Positions 34,602 to 43,524 of a stretch of DNA of 64,000 nt are shown here, in pieces. This DNA comes from Planococcus lenghuensis. Lineage in GTDB: Bacteria > Bacillota > Bacilli > Bacillales_A > Planococcaceae. Within the stretch, counting starts at the first letter, position 1; the number at the start of each line of letters is the position of its first letter. Below the pieces are notes generated by a model that searched no databases, was not told the DNA's origin, and saw nothing but the letters and a program-made list of their open reading frames with translations. The stretch covers positions 639,001-703,000 of the forward strand of contig NZ_CP019640.1 of NCBI RefSeq assembly GCF_001999905.1, in the 5' to 3' direction. The position numbers and the translations under genes were made by a program.

Positions 34602-35111
34602 ATGGATGTGAAATTTCCGATTGGACAATTACAGGTTCCTGACAACGTGAAAACTGAGGATATCCAGGAATGGCTCGGGAAAATCGAAAGTTACACCACG
34701 CGACTGCGGGAAGTGGTCGATGGACTGGATGAGGAGCAACTCGGCAAGAAGTACCGGGAAGGCAGCTGGACCGTGCGTCAGCTGGTGCACCATATTGCGG
34801 ATTCGCAACTCAATATGTATCAGCGCCTGCGGTTGGCTTTGACGGATGACAATCCGACGGTTCCGGCTTTTGACCAGGAAAAATGGGCGGCACTTCCGGA
34901 CAATGAGCTGCCGGTGGAAAGTTCGATTCGGCTGCTGGAAGGCTTGAACGAACGGATTGTCGCGCTTGGGCAGCATGTGACGGACGAGCAATTGAAACGG
35001 GTCTTCACCCATGAAACGAACGGTGAAATCAGCGTCGCCACCAAACTCGCGAAACTGTGCTGGCATGAAGAGCATCATTTGGAACATATCAAGATTGCCT
35101 TGGCGGATTGA
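34602..35111 (+). CDS. YfiT-like DinB-superfamily bacillithiol transferase
   Basis: A 169-residue protein closely resembling YfiT/BstA: starts with FPIGQLQVP, has SWTVRQLVHHIADSQ (first metal His) and ends with LCWHEEHHLEHIK (remaining metal His residues) in a four-helix DinB fold. Members are metal-dependent transferases that join bacillithiol to electrophiles. It is monocistronic and followed by a very strong terminator. Confidence 0.85.
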   Translation: MDVKFPIGQLQVPDNVKTEDIQEWLGKIESYTTRLREVVDGLDEEQLGKKYREGSWTVRQLVHHIADSQLNMYQRLRLALTDDNPTVPAFDQEKWAALPDNELPVESSIRLLEGLNERIVALGQHVTDEQLKRVFTHETNGEISVATKLAKLCWHEEHHLEHIKIALAD

Positions 35112-35163
35112 CTAACGCCTGGATTCGAATGAAATCCGATTTTTTTATCTGTCCAAAACAATA

Positions 35164-35219
35164 AAAAAATCAGGCTGCCGGACTCCGAAAGAATTTCGGA
35201 GCTTTGGCAGCCTGATTTT
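35164..35219. terminator. Bidirectional terminator between the YfiT-like gene and pbuE
   Basis: AAAAATCAGGCTGCC pairs with GGCAGCCTGATTTT, plus an inner CTCCGAAA/TTTCGGAG stem. Serves both converging genes. Confidence 0.9.
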
Positions 35220-35275
35220 GAGTGTCTTATATCCCTGGCTCAATCTATACTGATCAGCCGGGAAGAAGCTGATTT

Positions 35276-36457
35276 TTATTCTTCAATGGGTTTTTGTGAA
35301 GCCGTGCGCCGCACGATCGCCGGCCGGGTCAATGAAAACACTGCGCATCCGAGCGCGAGAAGCGTGATAAAACTGCCGACCCACGGAGTTGCAGATACCG
35401 AACCGGTCTGTGCCAATGTGGCGCCTCCGATCGCGGAACCGAGCGCAATGCCGATCTGCAATGCAGAGTTGTTGAAGCTCTGCTGGATATCGGATGTTTC
35501 CGGGTCCGTTTCGATCAGGTAGCTTTGCTGCGGCGGTGCCAGGCTCCAGCTGAGCGCAGCCCAGACAACCATCACCGGAATGAACACGATGAGTGAAAAC
35601 GTGGTGAGCGGCAGCAGAAGCAGGACGACGGCGAACGCGCTGATCACGTAAAGGATGCTTTTTTGTGACCCGATCGCATCGGAAAGCGTGCCGCCGAACG
35701 CGCCGCCGCTGACCGCGGCAATGCCGAACAGCAAATAACAGACGCTGATCCAGAACGGATTCAGCTGCAGGTTCGTTTCCAGAAATGGCGTAAAGTACGC
35801 GTATACTGTGTAATGACCGGCAAGCATGAACATCGTGGCGAGATGCGCGCTGCCGATCTTCGCGCTGGCGATTGCTTTCAGTTGTTGCGACAGCGGCACG
35901 GACGTTCCGCCAGGAATCGGCTGGATGAATAACGAAATGAGCACCATCGAGCCGAGCGACAACGCGGCGATGCCCAGGAAGATCACGCGCCAGCCAAAGG
36001 TGTCAGCAACGAGAATGCCGAGCGGCACACCAAGGACAAGCGAGGAACTGATGCCCATGAAGATCAGACCGATCGCTTTCGCCCGGTAGGCAGGCGCCAC
36101 AATTTTCGCGGCGATGGTCAAAGACAGCACGACGATGAGTGCCGTGCTCGCAGCCGTAATGACGCGGGCTGTCATCATCCACGTGAAGTCCGGACTGAAG
36201 TACGTCATGAGGTTCCCGGCGAAAAAGACAGCCAAGGAAACCAAATACACTTTTTTCCGTTCGAACCGGCTGGTCGCGACGAGCAGGACCGGCCCCGCAA
36301 TGGCATAGATAAAGGCGAACAGCGTGATCAGCTGACCAGCTGAACTCAACGAGACGCCGAACTCAGCAGCAATGGTCGGCAGGATGCCGCCAACGATCAA
36401 TTCCACAAGTCCGACAGCGACCGTGGACAAAGCAAGAATGTAAACTTTAAAATTCAT
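35276..36457 (-). CDS. pbuE: Purine efflux pump PbuE
   Basis: A 393-residue MFS transporter with 12 membrane segments. It matches B. subtilis PbuE closely from memory: the first residues ([22 protein letters not shown]), [26 protein letters not shown] and SDIQQSFN are shared. PbuE exports adenine and hypoxanthine. The assignment is independently supported by the adenine-type purine riboswitch in its leader (36517-36617). Confidence 0.93.
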   Translation of the reverse strand: MNFKVYILALSTVAVGLVELIVGGILPTIAAEFGVSLSSAGQLITLFAFIYAIAGPVLLVATSRFERKKVYLVSLAVFFAGNLMTYFSPDFTWMMTARVITAASTALIVVLSLTIAAKIVAPAYRAKAIGLIFMGISSSLVLGVPLGILVADTFGWRVIFLGIAALSLGSMVLISLFIQPIPGGTSVPLSQQLKAIASAKIGSAHLATMFMLAGHYTVYAYFTPFLETNLQLNPFWISVCYLLFGIAAVSGGAFGGTLSDAIGSQKSILYVISAFAVVLLLLPLTTFSLIVFIPVMVVWAALSWSLAPPQQSYLIETDPETSDIQQSFNNSALQIGIALGSAIGGATLAQTGSVSATPWVGSFITLLALGCAVFSLTRPAIVRRTASQKPIEE

Positions 36458-36516
36458 GTGAAGTTCCGCTTCCTTTCGGGTAAATTAAAAAAGGCGTAAG
36501 GACTCTATAAAAACAC

Positions 36517-36617
36517 AAAAAAATCCTGATTACAAAAAACGAAGGAGTCGTTTTCTGTAATCAGGATTTTATGGTTCCTGGTAGAGACCCTTAAGCCATA
36601 TTCTTAAGGTTATACAG
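36517..36617 (-). promoter_or_regulatory. Adenine-sensing purine riboswitch with terminator
   Basis: The minus strand shows the purine aptamer (36617-36555): P1 CTGTA/TACAG, P2 CCTTAAG/CTTAAGG with loop AATATGG, the GTCTCTACC junction, and P3 CAGGA/TCCTG. The discriminating J3/1 base is U (GATTAC, not GACTAC), indicating adenine. The 3' part of the aptamer pairs into a ~20-bp terminator with a T-run (36567-36517), so ligand binding should block termination and turn pbuE on, as in B. subtilis. Confidence 0.93.
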
Positions 36618-36654
36618 ATGCTATATGGGGGTGCTGTTTCTAATCACGTAGACC

Positions 36655-36683
36655 ATTATACTGCATCTTGAGGGAGAATGCAA
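36655..36683 (-). promoter_or_regulatory. Sigma-A promoter of pbuE
   Basis: On the minus strand, TTGCAT (36683-36678), 17-nt spacer, and consensus TATAAT (36660-36655), placed about 38 nt upstream of the riboswitch P1. Confidence 0.8.
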
Positions 36684-36711
36684 CGGTTATCTCTTCGGCT
36701 AACCGGTATTC

Positions 36712-36816
36712 CGGTGCTAAAAACTGCTTAATTTAGCTGGAACAATTGCCTGGGAAAAAAGGGAGTGCCAGTAAACCCAAGGGGTACTGACACCGCCTCT
36801 ATATTTAATCAGCTAT
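36712..36816. repeat. Decayed palindromic element, copy J
   Basis: GGTGCTAAAAACTGCTTAAT, GGAACAATTG and the central GTGCCAGTAAACCCAAGG / GGTACTGACA match copy B with many substitutions. It ends at the 3' edge of the next gene. Confidence 0.5.
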
Positions 36817-36819
36817 CTG

Positions 36820-37170
36820 CTAGTAGCCGGCTGAATCAGCCAATTGTTCTAATCTGTTCCGTTTATATAGCGGTGTCAGCGAATAAAGCTCGCTGTGGCA
36901 AGTGGCAGAAATCTTCACCAATTCCTGAAACATGGCGTCGGACACCTCATACGTGGAAACGTTATCGGGTGTCGTTTGTAATTTATCACTCGCCTCTTCC
37001 CACTCGAGTTTCTCGATTTTTGACCACACGCTTTCTGACTGGGAGGGACGCTCGATTGTTAGACAGGCAAACTGGAGGATAAACGTCTGCCCATTTTCTG
37101 TATATGTATCTTTAACGCGTGAAAAATAGTACTGAACGCTCTCTGAATAAAAGGGTTTGAGTTGCTTCAT
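36820..37170 (-). CDS. Hypothetical protein
   Basis: 116 residues with a good ribosome site (GAGGTGGAG) before ATG. Mixed alpha/beta and charged, with no recognised motif; the N-terminal half (YYFSRVKDTYTENGQTFILQF) looks like an antiparallel sheet. No operon partners. The 3' end abuts a decayed repeat, which may have supplied the last codons (ADSAGY). Confidence 0.55.
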   Translation of the reverse strand: MKQLKPFYSESVQYYFSRVKDTYTENGQTFILQFACLTIERPSQSESVWSKIEKLEWEEASDKLQTTPDNVSTYEVSDAMFQELVKISATCHSELYSLTPLYKRNRLEQLADSAGY

Positions 37171-37304
37171 TAATCTCCACCTCTTTCTGCTGGCTGAAGC
37201 ACTGGGATGAGCTGAGCCGGCACATTTCTTCTTTTATTGAAATCTTCCCGTGTATTTGAACCGTTTCATCCATAGGACAGTGAAAGGTTCCTATTAAAAT
37301 TAAG

Positions 37305-37353
37305 AAAAACCCCGGATAGCAGACTATCCGTCTTCCTCATCCGAGGTTTCTTT
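37305..37353 (-). terminator. Terminator of the acidic lipoprotein gene
   Basis: CGGATAG/CTATCCG inner stem inside AAACC/GGTTT arms with a T-run on the minus strand. Confidence 0.7.
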
Positions 37354-37382
37354 AATGCTGGAGCAATTAATTCAGTTATCCA

Positions 37383-38138
37383 TTATTCCACTGCATCTAC
37401 GTCGATGTCTTCAACCGGTCCCACTGTTGTTTCCAGTTCCGAGAAATCAGCGAAGTCAACGATTGCGGTATCATATTCGGCTACCACATAATCATTGAAT
37501 TCCACTGCAGACCATGCAAGCGGTTCGAGGTATGTCGTGTTGAGATCTTCAAGCGCAACTGCGCCGAGTTCCAGATCTTCTTCAGCAACTAAGATGTCCT
37601 CAACCGGCCCTACTGTTGTTTCCAGTTCCGCAAAATCCGCAAAGTCGGCAATCGCAGTGTCATACTCTGTTACTGCATAATCGTTGAATTCCACCACAGA
37701 CCAGCCGAGTGGGTCAAGATAGGCGGTCTCCAAGTCTTCAAGGACAACAACTCCAGTTTCGACGCCTTCTTCAGCAGCCAGGATGTCTTCAACCGGTCCC
37801 ACTGTTGTTTCCAATTCTGCGAAATCGGCGAAATCGGCAACGGCCGTATCATACTCTGCTACTGTATAATCGTTGAATTCCACGGCAGTCCAGCCAAGCG
37901 GCTCCAAATATTCATCTTCGAATTCAACCGGATCGATAACACCGTAGTCAAATTCCGCAGCAACCGGTTCTTCTTCGACGACTTCCTCTTCAACTACCTC
38001 TTCTTCAACCGGTTCCTCTTCAACTACCTCTTCTTCAACGACTTCCTCTTCGACTGGCTCTTCTTCAGCACACGCAGCCAGAACTGTCATGGATAAAATA
38101 CTAGCTGTTCCCATCTTCAAAAATTTCGATTTTCTCAA
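37383..38138 (-). CDS. Acidic lipoprotein with three ~63-residue repeats
   Basis: 251 residues. The signal peptide ends in lipobox LAAC (Cys23). Residues ~24-58 are a Glu/Val/Pro-only spacer built from EEEPVEEEVV units. Three tandem domains follow, each containing YLEPLGW-like, VEFNDY, AEYDTA, DFADFAELE and TVGPVEDI blocks, with Asp/Glu throughout. The repeats are nearly identical at the protein level, suggesting recent duplication. Predicted to be tethered outside the membrane with a rigid acidic stalk; cation binding or wall interaction is a guess. No known family recognised. Strong terminator downstream; monocistronic. Confidence 0.8.
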   Translation of the reverse strand: MRKSKFLKMGTASILSMTVLAACAEEEPVEEEVVEEEVVEEEPVEEEVVEEEVVEEEPVAAEFDYGVIDPVEFEDEYLEPLGWTAVEFNDYTVAEYDTAVADFADFAELETTVGPVEDILAAEEGVETGVVVLEDLETAYLDPLGWSVVEFNDYAVTEYDTAIADFADFAELETTVGPVEDILVAEEDLELGAVALEDLNTTYLEPLAWSAVEFNDYVVAEYDTAIVDFADFSELETTVGPVEDIDVDAVE

Positions 38139-38449
38139 TTAGATTCGCTCCTTTGTTTTTTAATCCTGCTTCGTTCTGTATTTGTCGTGCTTTACAAGAG
38201 TCCTTCTCTTGCTGACTGCAGCATAACAACTTATTATGAATAAACTATGAACGCGATATGACAAGAACAAGAAACTTTCGGATTTATTGCAATACGACCG
38301 GTAGCTGCTTACAAAGCGAGGATGCATATCATGGGTTTCCGTATATCTCTTGGCTATGTCACCCCAATTACACCTTCTTCCGGGAGGAATTAGGGAAACG
38401 ATTGTTTATTTTCATAAACGGGTATTCAATCGGCAAGGAGTGAGTACGA
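38139..38449. other. Divergent intergenic region
   Basis: 311 nt between the lipoprotein and a small downstream gene. A 61-codon frame (38258-38443) lacks a ribosome site and is not supported. No hairpins of note. Confidence 0.4.
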
Positions 38450-38548
38450 ATGGCATTTGATTACGATCTTGATTATGGAAATCTGGACCTTCGGGAAGAT
38501 GCGGATTACCTCAAGCGCAAGAAAGAACATCAGAAAAAACACGGCTGA
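38450..38548 (+). CDS. Small 32-residue protein
   Basis: ATG with AAGGAG about 10 nt upstream, encoding MAFDYDLDYGNLDLRE and a Lys-rich tail. The first ~16 residues resemble the start of DUF4385 proteins, so this may be a shortened relative or a stand-alone microprotein. It lies 34 nt before the hydrolase gene and may be co-transcribed. Confidence 0.5.
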   Translation: MAFDYDLDYGNLDLREDADYLKRKKEHQKKHG

Positions 38549-38582
38549 ACAGCGTCAGTGAAGGATTGGGAGGAGAAAATGA

Positions 38583-39467
38583 ATGGAAAATGTCACAGAA
38601 GGATTTATCCCGGTAACGGGTGGGAACGTCTGGTACCGGAAAACCGGCAATGGTCCGGGCATACCGTTAGTGGTGTTGCACGGAGGACCGGGGGCGCAGA
38701 GCAGCGACAGCGATCCGCTCCGCCAACTTGGAACGGACCGGCCGATAATCCAATATGATCAGCTCGGCTGCGGAAAATCGGATAAGCCGACGGATACGGA
38801 ACTTTGGACAGTGGAGCGCTACGTGGAAGAGCTGGAGCAAGTCGTCGAGGCACTGGAATTGGAAGAATTCCATCTGCTGGGTCATTCGTGGGGGACGATG
38901 CTGGCCGCTTCGTATTTATTCCGAAAACCAGCCGGTGTCCGCAGTGTCGTTTTCTCAAGCCCGGCTTTAAGCGCCCGGAGATGGGAGCGTGACCAGCGGA
39001 ATTATTTAAGCGAATTCCCGCAGGAGACCCAGGAGACGATTGAATGCAGCGAGCGGGAAGGGACAACTGATTCTGCGGAGTACAAGCAGGCAGTGAAGGC
39101 CTATTATAAACGCCATATGTGCCGTGTGGATCCTTGGCCGAAAGAGCTGGAACAGGACTTGGAAAACATGAACGAGCAAATTTATAATTATATGTGGGGT
39201 GCATCCGAATTTACGGTCACCGGCACCTTGAAGAATTTCGATGCGACCGGCCGCTTGCATGAAATTGACATTCCGGCCCTTTTCACTTGTGGCCGCTTTG
39301 ACGAAGCGACGCCTGAAGCGACTGAAACTTATGCAGATCTGGTGCCGGATGCGGAATTCCATGTGTTTGAAAACAGCTCCCATATGCCGGGTATCGAGGA
39401 ACCAGAAGCGTATGTCGAGGTGATCCGTGAGTGGGTGAATGGCCAGGAACTGAAGCCGGGAGCGTAA
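38583..39467 (+). CDS. Proline iminopeptidase-family alpha/beta hydrolase
   Basis: 294 residues with the S33-family signature: HGGPG oxyanion loop (33-37), YDQLGCGKSD, nucleophile elbow GHSWG (Ser102), and acid/His positions in CGRFDEATP and SSHMPG. Likely releases N-terminal proline from small peptides, cytoplasmic (no signal). GGGAGG precedes the ATG. Related epoxide hydrolases or other S33 members cannot be excluded. Confidence 0.85.
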   Translation: MENVTEGFIPVTGGNVWYRKTGNGPGIPLVVLHGGPGAQSSDSDPLRQLGTDRPIIQYDQLGCGKSDKPTDTELWTVERYVEELEQVVEALELEEFHLLGHSWGTMLAASYLFRKPAGVRSVVFSSPALSARRWERDQRNYLSEFPQETQETIECSEREGTTDSAEYKQAVKAYYKRHMCRVDPWPKELEQDLENMNEQIYNYMWGASEFTVTGTLKNFDATGRLHEIDIPALFTCGRFDEATPEATETYADLVPDAEFHVFENSSHMPGIEEPEAYVEVIREWVNGQELKPGA

Positions 39468-39581
39468 TAGCATAATAGCTGAGATTTGAGAGAGAAGAAA
39501 TTTTCATTCATTAGATTCATTTCGAGTAAAGATCTGAAGGCTTAAACAGATAAAAGGGGTTTGACAAAGGATTAAATCATT

Positions 39582-39612
39582 AAAAACGGCCGCGAAAGTC
39601 GCGGCCGTTTTT
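39582..39612. terminator. Bidirectional terminator
   Basis: AAAAACGGCCGCGA and TCGCGGCCGTTTTT form a perfect 14-bp arm pair with a 3-nt loop. Serves the hydrolase and the converging methionine operon. Confidence 0.92.
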
Positions 39613-39622
39613 CTAGCATCAT

Positions 39623-40750
39623 TTACTCCCCAAAGATTTCCTCGGATACTTCAACGATATATCTTAATTTATCCCATTGCTCCTGTTCAGTCAGGATGTT
39701 GCCGTGATGCGTGGAAGCGAATCCGCACTGCGGCGAGATACAGAGCTGGTCGAGTGGTACATATTGAGCCGCTTCAGCGACACGTGCTTTGATGGCTTCT
39801 TTGTCTTCAAGCTCGCCGTGTTTGGAAGTGAAGACGCCAAGAACGACTTTCGGTCCGCCTTCCGGAATGTAATCGAGCGGCTTGAAGCTGCCGGAACGGT
39901 CATCGTCGTATTCGAGGAAGAAGCCGTCGACTTTTTCTTTGGCGAATAGAGTCGGCGCGATCAGCGCGTAGCTGCCTTCGAATGCCCAGTCGGAGCGGTA
40001 ATTGCCTCGACAGAGATGAGTTGTCACTGTCAGATCTTCCGGTTTTCCTTCCAGTACGCCATTAGCGACACGGAGTGCCAGGTCGATCAAATAGTCGCGG
40101 TTATACTTTCCGTCATTGAACGGGATATCCGGTGAAGACAGGCCGGCGATATAGACATCATCGATTTGGATATAACGGGCACCTGCATTATAGAACGTGG
40201 TCAATGCGTCGCGGTAAGCCTGGATGACATCTTGTGCATATTCTTCAAGGTCAGGATAGATGTCTTCGTTGCGGACGCCTTGGTTGAAAAACTGATTCGG
40301 ACTTGGGATTGTCAGTTTCGGTACGGCGCGGTCGCCGACGATTTCCTTGAATTCGATGAAGTCTTTAACGAATGGATGGTTTTCATTGAATGAAATCTTA
40401 CCGATGTTGCGGACATCATAGGCTTCAGTTTCGCCTTTTTGGAACTTGTAGCCTTTTTCCGGAATGTAGCCTTCGAATCCATTGATTTCGGCCATGAAAT
40501 CCGTGTGCCAGAACGTTCGGCGGAACTCACCATCCGTGACGGCTTTCAGTCCGACTTCGATCTGCTTGTCGACGGCGTGCTTGATTTCTTTCGTTTCGAT
40601 GTCATGCAATTGCTCGGCGGAGATTTTTCCTTCTTTAAAGTCCTTCCGTGCCTGATGGATGCTTTCCGGACGCAGCAAGCTTCCGACGTGATCTGCCTTG
40701 AATGGTGCGTTGACTGCCTTTTTGGTTGTTTCGGTTGTTGGGTTTGTCAT
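39623..40750 (-). CDS. MetE-C-like methionine synthase (YxjG/YxjH family)
   Basis: 375 residues of the cobalamin-independent methionine synthase catalytic-domain family: ADHVGSLLRP near the start, TDGEFRRTFWH, the zinc-ligand region THLCRGN, and QCGFAST near the end. B. subtilis YxjG/YxjH are S-box-regulated paralogues of this type. It lies 51 nt after metC in the metI-metC operon under the SAM riboswitch, consistent with methyl transfer to homocysteine. Confidence 0.88.
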   Translation of the reverse strand: MTNPTTETTKKAVNAPFKADHVGSLLRPESIHQARKDFKEGKISAEQLHDIETKEIKHAVDKQIEVGLKAVTDGEFRRTFWHTDFMAEINGFEGYIPEKGYKFQKGETEAYDVRNIGKISFNENHPFVKDFIEFKEIVGDRAVPKLTIPSPNQFFNQGVRNEDIYPDLEEYAQDVIQAYRDALTTFYNAGARYIQIDDVYIAGLSSPDIPFNDGKYNRDYLIDLALRVANGVLEGKPEDLTVTTHLCRGNYRSDWAFEGSYALIAPTLFAKEKVDGFFLEYDDDRSGSFKPLDYIPEGGPKVVLGVFTSKHGELEDKEAIKARVAEAAQYVPLDQLCISPQCGFASTHHGNILTEQEQWDKLRYIVEVSEEIFGE

Positions 40751-40801
40751 GTTGAATTCCTGCTTTCTGTTTGTAGGTTTTATGTTAATGATTTCCGTTT
40801 T

Positions 40802-41974
40802 TTAGTTGGCAATACTAAGCTGGCTTTTGACGCGCACTTTCTCAAGCGCCTGTTTCAAATCGTCGATCAAATCTTCGTCATGCTCGAGGCCGACGGAGAA
40901 GCGGAACAGTCCATCGGTAATCCCGCGTTTTTCGCGTTCTTCTTTCGGCATGGCGGCATGGGACATCGTCGCCGGATAGGACAGGATGGTTTCGACGGCG
41001 CCCAGGCTAACGGCGAACACCGGAATCCGCAGCGCATCCTTGAAAATGCGGGCCGCATTTTTATCCGGCAGCCGGAAGGACAGGACAGCCCCGTCACCGC
41101 TTGCCTGTCGCTGGTGGATCGGATTGCCGGGATGGAACGAGAACCCCGGGTAAAACACTTCTTCCACTTCGGGATGGCCGTGCAGGAATTCCGCGATTTT
41201 CTGTGCGGATTCACTCGATTGCTTGAGCCGGGCACCGAGTGTTTTGATGCCTTGGATCAGTGAATAGGAATCCTGCGCGCCGAGTACAGAACCGAAGGAG
41301 TTCTGGATGAATCCCAGCCGGTCACCGAGTTCCGCATCTTTGGTGACGGCAAGTCCTGCCGTGATATCGCTGTGGCCGGACAGGAATTTTGTTGCGCTGT
41401 GAAGGACGAGATCCGCGCCGAGGTCGAGCGGGTTCTGGTACAGCGGTGTCATAAATGTGTTATCGACAAACGTTAAACAGCCGTTCGCCTTAGCCAGTTT
41501 GGCGGCCGTTTCGATATCGGTGATGTTCATGACCGGGTTGGAAGGTGTTTCAAGGTAAACCACTTTCGTGTTCGGCTGGATGGCTTTAGCCAGTTTATCA
41601 AGATCCGTCATATTGACGAAGGAATGATCGACTCCAAATTTGGTCAGTACTTCCGTGATGAAGCGGTATGTTCCGCCGTAGACATCTTCTGAAACAATCA
41701 CGTGATCCCCCGCTGACAATAGCATGAACGCTGACGAGATGGCTGCCATGCCGGAAGAGAAGGCGAAGCCCCGCGTCCCGTTCTCAAGCTTGGCAATGGT
41801 TTCTTCCAATGCCTGGCGCGTCGGATTGCCGGAGCGGCTGTAGTCAAAGGGACCGAACTCGTCAATGCTGTTCTGATGAAACGTCGATGACTGGTAAATC
41901 GGAACATTGACGGCGCCTGTCTGCGGGTCGACACCTGCTGAATGGATGAATTTCGTTTCTAAACGGTCAGTCAT
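40802..41974 (-). CDS. metC: Cystathionine beta-lyase MetC
   Basis: 390 residues, the same length as B. subtilis MetC. PLP fold type I: YSRSGNPTR, SSGMAAI, VDNTFMTP and the PLP-lysine motif LHSATKFLSGH. Converts cystathionine to homocysteine. Start overlaps the metI stop (ATGA), so it follows metI in one transcript. Distinguishing beta-lyase from gamma-synthase rests on operon position and resemblance. Confidence 0.9.
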   Translation of the reverse strand: MTDRLETKFIHSAGVDPQTGAVNVPIYQSSTFHQNSIDEFGPFDYSRSGNPTRQALEETIAKLENGTRGFAFSSGMAAISSAFMLLSAGDHVIVSEDVYGGTYRFITEVLTKFGVDHSFVNMTDLDKLAKAIQPNTKVVYLETPSNPVMNITDIETAAKLAKANGCLTFVDNTFMTPLYQNPLDLGADLVLHSATKFLSGHSDITAGLAVTKDAELGDRLGFIQNSFGSVLGAQDSYSLIQGIKTLGARLKQSSESAQKIAEFLHGHPEVEEVFYPGFSFHPGNPIHQRQASGDGAVLSFRLPDKNAARIFKDALRIPVFAVSLGAVETILSYPATMSHAAMPKEEREKRGITDGLFRFSVGLEHDEDLIDDLKQALEKVRVKSQLSIAN

Positions 41975-43092
41975 AATCGAAGAACCTCCTTTTCCAGTCT
42001 CTCAAAAGCCTGCTGCAAATCATTTATCAAATCTTCAGTTTGTTCAATGCCAACAGAGAAGCGGAGCAGCCGGTTGCAGACACCGCGTGCCGTCCGTTCC
42101 TCGACCGGGATTTCCGCATGGGTCTGGGTTGCCGGGTACGTGATGAAACTTTCAACACCGCCGAGGCTCTCGGCGAATGTGATCAGCCGGATGCTTTCCA
42201 GAAAAGGGCCGACCCATTCTTCCCGTTGCAGCCGGAACGACAACATGCCGCCTTTGCCCGGATATAACACCTCCGCTACAGTGGGGGACTGGCTCAAAAA
42301 CTGCGCCAGCGTCTTGGCGTTCGCTTCGTGCTGCCGCATGCGCAGCGGCAATGTTTTCAGTCCGCGGATCAACAGCCAGGAATCGAACGGCGACAGCACC
42401 GCGCCTGCCGAATTGTGCTGCACGGTGAGCTTCTCGCAGATGGCTTTGCCTTTCGCCACCGCAATCCCGGCAAGTACGTCGTTATGGCCGCCGATATACT
42501 TGGTGGCGCTGTGGATGACAATGTCTGCGCCGAGTGAGATCGGCTGCTGAACGAATGGCGTTAAAAACGTATTGTCGACGATGAGCAACAGGTCGTGTTT
42601 TTTCGCCAGTTCCGCATGACGTTCAATATCGATTTCCTGCATCAATGGATTCGTCGGCGTCTCGATGAAGATCGCTTTCGTCTGCGGCGTGATTTTCGCT
42701 TCCGTGTCCCGGATATCCGTGAACGCCCCGTAGCGGGTATGGATTCCGTACACCTCCGAAAAATGAAGGAGCAATCGGTACGTGCCGCCATATACATCAT
42801 CCGGCACGAGCAATTCATCGCCGGGGCGGAACAGCGACAGCACCAGCTGAATGGCCGCCATCCCAGAACTGCAGGCGAATCCGGCATCGCCGCCTTCAAG
42901 TTCGGCGAGCCCTTCTTCGAGAAGGGAGCGTGTCGGGTTTTTGGTCCGCGTGTAATCGTAACCTGTCGATCGGCCGAGCCCCTGATGTTCATAGGCGGTC
43001 GAAAGATAAAGCGGGGGATTGACCGCGCCCGTTTTCGCGTCACTCCGATTGCCCAATTGCACCAACCGGGTTTCCAGACTCTGTTTTGTCAT
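41971..43092 (-). CDS. metI: Cystathionine gamma-synthase / O-acetylhomoserine thiolyase MetI
   Basis: 373 residues from the ATG at 43092 (GGAAG site 6-8 nt upstream; the ATG at 43098 abuts it), matching B. subtilis MetI in length. Motifs: YLSTAY, YTRTKNPTR, SSGMAAIQ, VDNTFLTP, and PLP-lysine IHSATKYIGGH. First gene of the metI-metC-methionine synthase operon under SAM control. Confidence 0.92.
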   Translation of the reverse strand: MTKQSLETRLVQLGNRSDAKTGAVNPPLYLSTAYEHQGLGRSTGYDYTRTKNPTRSLLEEGLAELEGGDAGFACSSGMAAIQLVLSLFRPGDELLVPDDVYGGTYRLLLHFSEVYGIHTRYGAFTDIRDTEAKITPQTKAIFIETPTNPLMQEIDIERHAELAKKHDLLLIVDNTFLTPFVQQPISLGADIVIHSATKYIGGHNDVLAGIAVAKGKAICEKLTVQHNSAGAVLSPFDSWLLIRGLKTLPLRMRQHEANAKTLAQFLSQSPTVAEVLYPGKGGMLSFRLQREEWVGPFLESIRLITFAESLGGVESFITYPATQTHAEIPVEERTARGVCNRLLRFSVGIEQTEDLINDLQQAFERLEKEVLRL

Positions 43093-43109
43093 CGCCATCT
43101 TCCTTTCCA

Positions 43110-43268
43110 AAATAAAACAGGACCACTCTCCAAAAGAAGAATGGCCCTGCTCGGGAAACCCAATCTTCTCATCTTCAAGGCTTCCGCCTTTTGGAATTAG
43201 CACCTTTGCCGTTAAGCCGGTTGCTGAGACATCAAAGGGCCAAATCCCTCCGTCTCTCTTGATAAGAA
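43110..43268 (-). promoter_or_regulatory. SAM-I (S-box) riboswitch of the met operon
   Basis: Minus-strand order: TTATCAAGAGAGACGGAGGG, GGCCCTTTGATGTCTCAGCAACC, GGTGCTAATTCC and GATGAGAAGA, the S-box consensus blocks with P1 pairing. The aptamer spans about 43268-43165. A terminator stem (CAGGGCCATTCT/AGAGTGGTCCTG with T-run) spans 43150-43110. High SAM should terminate transcription. Confidence 0.95.
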
Positions 43269-43303
43269 TTGAATTATGAAGTTGTTTGCTGTTCGATATG
43301 TTC

Positions 43304-43332
43304 ACTCTAAAGTAACTTCCGCTTAAACGCAA
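43304..43332 (-). promoter_or_regulatory. Probable promoter of the met operon
   Basis: On the minus strand TTGCGT (43332-43327), 17-nt spacer and TAGAGT (43309-43304), about 36 nt before the riboswitch. The -10 box is a weak match. Confidence 0.4.
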
Positions 43333-43415
43333 GAGAAAACTGAAAATTATTTATTATTTTTCTTCAGCACATTAATAATTAAACTATTAAAAATATTAAG
43401 AACTATATAGAGAGC

Positions 43416-43431
43416 CTTACATACGTTTACA
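43416..43431 (+). promoter_or_regulatory. Possible PhoP half-site
   Basis: CTTACA and TTTACA hexamers 4 nt apart, ~95 nt upstream of the phosphatase start, resemble the TTAACA-like direct repeats bound by PhoP. Only two repeats are evident, so this is tentative. Confidence 0.25.
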
Positions 43432-43524
43432 AAAACCGAACGGTATCACCATACCAGCTTCATATTCTTGCTCTACACTGGGAACTGGCAACAAAATACA
43501 TACACGATTTTAGGAGGGCATAAG

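Noticed and set aside
38258-38443. 61-codon frame before the small protein gene
   Set aside because: No ribosome site and no recognisable protein character.
40439-41263. 274-codon plus-strand frame over the methionine genes
   Set aside because: Antisense to two clearly identified enzymes; no ribosome site and Phe-rich composition.
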